In this document: piece by piece, positions 61,238 through 64,000 of the stretch
Layout: the number at the start of each line of letters is the position of its first letter
How positions within the stretch are numbered: the stretch's first letter is position 1
Source: Augochlora pura
Taxonomy: Eukaryota > Arthropoda > Insecta > Hymenoptera > Halictidae
Assembly: GCF_028453695.1 (NCBI RefSeq)
Contig: NC_135782.1
Coordinates: forward strand, 10,106,001-10,170,000
Direction: 5' to 3'
Length of the DNA: 64,000 bases
Made by a program: the position numbers and the translations under genes
Notes under the pieces: model-generated
Databases searched by the model: none
Told to the model about the DNA's origin: nothing
What the model saw: only the letters and a program-made list of their open reading frames with translations

Positions 61238-62945
61238 TATCTGTTTGTATATTATGATTGAATTGCAGATCTTCGAGCGATGTGAAAATCTTCTGCATCA
61301 ATTATTAGACGTAAGAGCCAAGCACAACGTTTTCTCTTTAACAATTTTAAGAAGTCCACGATAATATGTCAACGTTCTTTGTTTTTGTTTTTACCTTTCC
61401 ACCTTTCTAAATTACACCCTCTCATTTCTATTATAAATGCATAAAATTCACAGTCTAATTACAGAGTGTCCCAAAAATATCTAACTATCTGAAAATTGAG
61501 AATACGTAAATGAACTTACAAATGACAAAAATGTTGTTTTCCGAACAATTTTAACGAGTTGCAAAAAATACGATAACGTGTTTAAATTCTGTTTTTACTA
61601 TTTGGAAATTGATCCATTTTTGTCGCAAACCGCAATCCAGCCGTAACAAAAACTGCGACAATTCGTTTCAAAGTGCACCGATCCCTCAATTTGCGGTTCA
61701 CTTGTTTACGTGGTCACTTTTTTATACAGTAAATTGCAACGTTGTTTACGCAGTTCATTTACGTGATCCTTCAGAAGGCTCTTAAATTAGCCAAAAAATT
61801 GGAAAGCGCTTTGATCGAAGCATTCGACTTACCTCGGAACTCCGACAAAATTAGTAAAAGAAAATATTGACAGAAAATTTGCATTAACAACGAAAAAAAT
61901 AGAAGATTCAAAATTGATGTTAAACCTTTAATTAAGGAAGCTTTACACGATTAAGGTAACGAATTCGGTGATAATTCATTTTATGACGTAACACTATTGT
62001 ACTATGAATAGAAACAATGCAAAGTTAATTAAAGGAAATGACTTTATTTTGATACACATATCTATTACTAAAACAGTGTGCACTGTAGATTGTTAGATAA
62101 AGAATAAGTCGATGGCATCGGAAGATTCTAACCATAAAATTGCAAAAGTCGATCATTACAGTAATCCGTCCACTTTTTATTTAGTATCTCGTCGCAATGA
62201 TTTGCACAATTATGGATACACTCTGCCCATACGTACGAAATCCCTACTCCAAATTAATGTTATCCCGCTCGTCATGTTTATACAATATATTCATCCATTT
62301 AACACAAAATAATTATGTATTCGGTATAATATAATATTCGACTATTTGAAATCAATACATTTTCATTTCCCAAATACTTCCCAACCCTTTCACGTACAGA
62401 AACCACCGCGACACACGATAATGAATTTGCACTGTACTAATATAAATTATTATGTTATCAGAAACAGATTTTTCTGTTATCAAGATCTAGAAATAAAAGT
62501 AAATAGAGATAGAAAGAAAATTAAAATAAATATAGCTAGGAAGAAAATAAAAATAGTTATAGATAAAAAGGAAATAAAACAAGTAAATATAGATACAAAG
62601 AAATAAAAGTGGTTTTTTCTACTACACGGATCTGTTAAAATAATTGATAACCTGTTAAAAGAATTAATAAAATACTGGTATTTTTTTATGAAATTTCAAG
62701 ATTTATTTGATCTCACAAAGACAACTCCATATAAAGAAGATAATTATTTATATCGTGGCAAAGATAATTATTAATTGAAATAGTCTTTTCTAGTAAGCCA
62801 ATACTCAGAAATAAGATCACAATATTTAATTATAAATTACATAAAACATTAAATAACGCGAGAATTGCATTAAAACAAATAGACAACGAACGTATATCAA
62901 CGACGCATTTAACAATCGCATGAAATCTATGGATTTTATTTAAGA
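61238..62945. other. Gene-free AT-rich region
   Basis: At 61463 ACAGAGTGTCCCAAAAATAT resembles a Tc1-like terminal end, but no partner is seen. At 62490-62590 there is a purine-rich A/G stretch (AGATAGAAAGAAAATTAAAA-type). Nothing coding is recognised. Confidence 0.5.
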
Positions 62946-64000
62946 ACGATACTCGACGATACTCCTAACGCGCGATTGTCTATAGCGCGAAGATCCAGGA
63001 TTGATCCGCCGCGCGTAACGCATTCCCAAGCTATCAACCGGTTTGATAAATGGCTCGGATCGACAGGGGAGAATCCGAACGCGGTTGAAACGACAGATTC
63101 CACACGGTTCCTCGAAGATTAATCGAAACTTCGCCGCGCTTTCAGCCGAACGATGGCAACTTGGCGACCGTTTGAGTCGCGCGATTGCCGCGGCGAACAA
63201 TTAACGCTAAATTGAAGAAAACAATTGGCATTCGTCGCCGAAGAATAATCGCGGGATAATTCCGCGCCCGGCAAGGGGACACAAAAGCCTTTTACAGGCG
63301 TACTAACGAACGCGTTCCCCGTATTTTCGGTTTCGCAGCGGGCTTTAAAAGTCCATTATCTAACAGTGTTCGTTTCGCGGTCGACAGTCCGGCCACTCGG
63401 ATTGCCGACCATTTGCCGAAAAGCGAGGAAGAACGAGGGAAAAAGCGAGAGAGAGAGAGAGAGAATTTTGCCTTGCATCCAGCGACGATGGGAACTCATA
63501 TTTTTTGCCAAATTGCGGCGAGCAACTATTCGGCGCGACTCGACGGCAAAAAAAAAAAATATAACGAGTAAACTTTTCGACTGGTTTTTCCCCCGCAAGC
63601 GTTTCCAGCTGTTTTCCCTTGTTTTCGGGAAATTCCTAATAACTGTTCCAGCAAAATCTATTAGGGAGCGAAACAGCAGGGTCCGCGGAACAGCATTCCC
63701 GGCCGCCATGCTCTCGGACCTTTTTGCTCGACGAAATAAGTGGCCGTTGCTGGAGTGAGCACGCGCAACAAACGTATAAATATATTCCTCAAAGCTTCAC
63801 CGATCTCAATATGCGCGGTTGCGTGGATGGATGCACAACAATCGGCTATTGTCCTCCGCCAGTCGTTGCTTTCCGCTCGAAGTCTCGTTTAATTGGCCAC
63901 GAAAAGTTGTTTAAAGGGTTAATTAAACTGCTGGTTCGTTGACGAAAGAGATCAGAATTGGTTTTCGTATGCATTTTCTAGTGTTTCTGTTGTGTTGCTA
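62946..64000. other. CpG-rich island and flank at window end
   Basis: CpG-rich DNA (62946-63760) with opposite-strand frames of 130 and 117 codons that overlap almost fully, a (GA)n run at 63447-63463 and an A-run at 63548. No domain. It may be the regulatory region of a gene beyond the window. Confidence 0.4.

Noticed and set aside
1..64000. CRISPR arrays, bacterial operons or phage-type systems
   Set aside because: No spaced direct repeats of that kind. Spliced genes, mariner elements and AT-rich minisatellites show eukaryotic DNA.

Overview
The window looks like nuclear DNA of an insect, most likely a hymenopteran and possibly a bee. The evidence is AT-rich sequence broken by CpG-rich islands, mariner and Tc1-type transposon remains, many short TTAA-flanked elements, and intron-containing fatty acid elongase genes of insect type. 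No species can be named from the sequence alone. Most of the 64 kb has no protein-coding gene that I can support.

The only convincing genes form a cluster at 34.7-54.8 kb encoding ELOVL/ELO very-long-chain fatty acid elongases (3-ketoacyl-CoA synthase step, ER membrane), all on the + strand. Gene A (34753-39950) and gene B (41911-46823) are each complete: four exons, 262 codons, identical exon sizes (46, 272, 303 and 168 nt) and identical intron phases. A third copy, C (53415-54825), is a pseudogene. It has no recognisable exon 1, its exon 2 is cut short, exon 3 is intact with the catalytic histidine box, and exon 4 is frameshifted. A decayed exon 4 plus 3' flank (47402-47552) lies between B and C and resembles gene A. 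The order A, B, A-like relic, C, with matching intergenic DNA, suggests that an A-B pair was duplicated as a block.

The cluster also contains a 100-N assembly gap (43882-43981). It is preceded by about 1.5 kb that is almost identical to the C locus 9694 bp downstream. That block carries a truncated exon 2 and is probably a mis-joined segment, or else a recent conversion tract.

The rest of the window holds three kinds of sequence. First, TTAA-flanked, piggyBac-like miniature elements of several families at 1977, 2177, 4325, 7629, 33255, 42183, 44174, 46269, 47063, 47742, 51877, 53983, 58437 and 61006. One of these is inserted inside another, and an uninterrupted copy elsewhere shows the empty TTAA site. 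Second, TA-flanked mariner/Tc1-type remains at 18989, 23638, 30589, 36013 and 37363. Third, mini- and microsatellites at 1.6, 2.2, 4.6, 7.2, 18.0, 19.6, 28.1 and 49.5 kb, and CpG-rich islands at about 0.8, 5.3, 9.7, 13.7, 25.7, 27.2, 28.8, 60.1 and 63.0 kb. The islands carry overlapping open frames on both strands but no recognisable protein.

The two intact elongases probably act in lipid or cuticular hydrocarbon precursor synthesis, but their chain-length preference cannot be read from the sequence.
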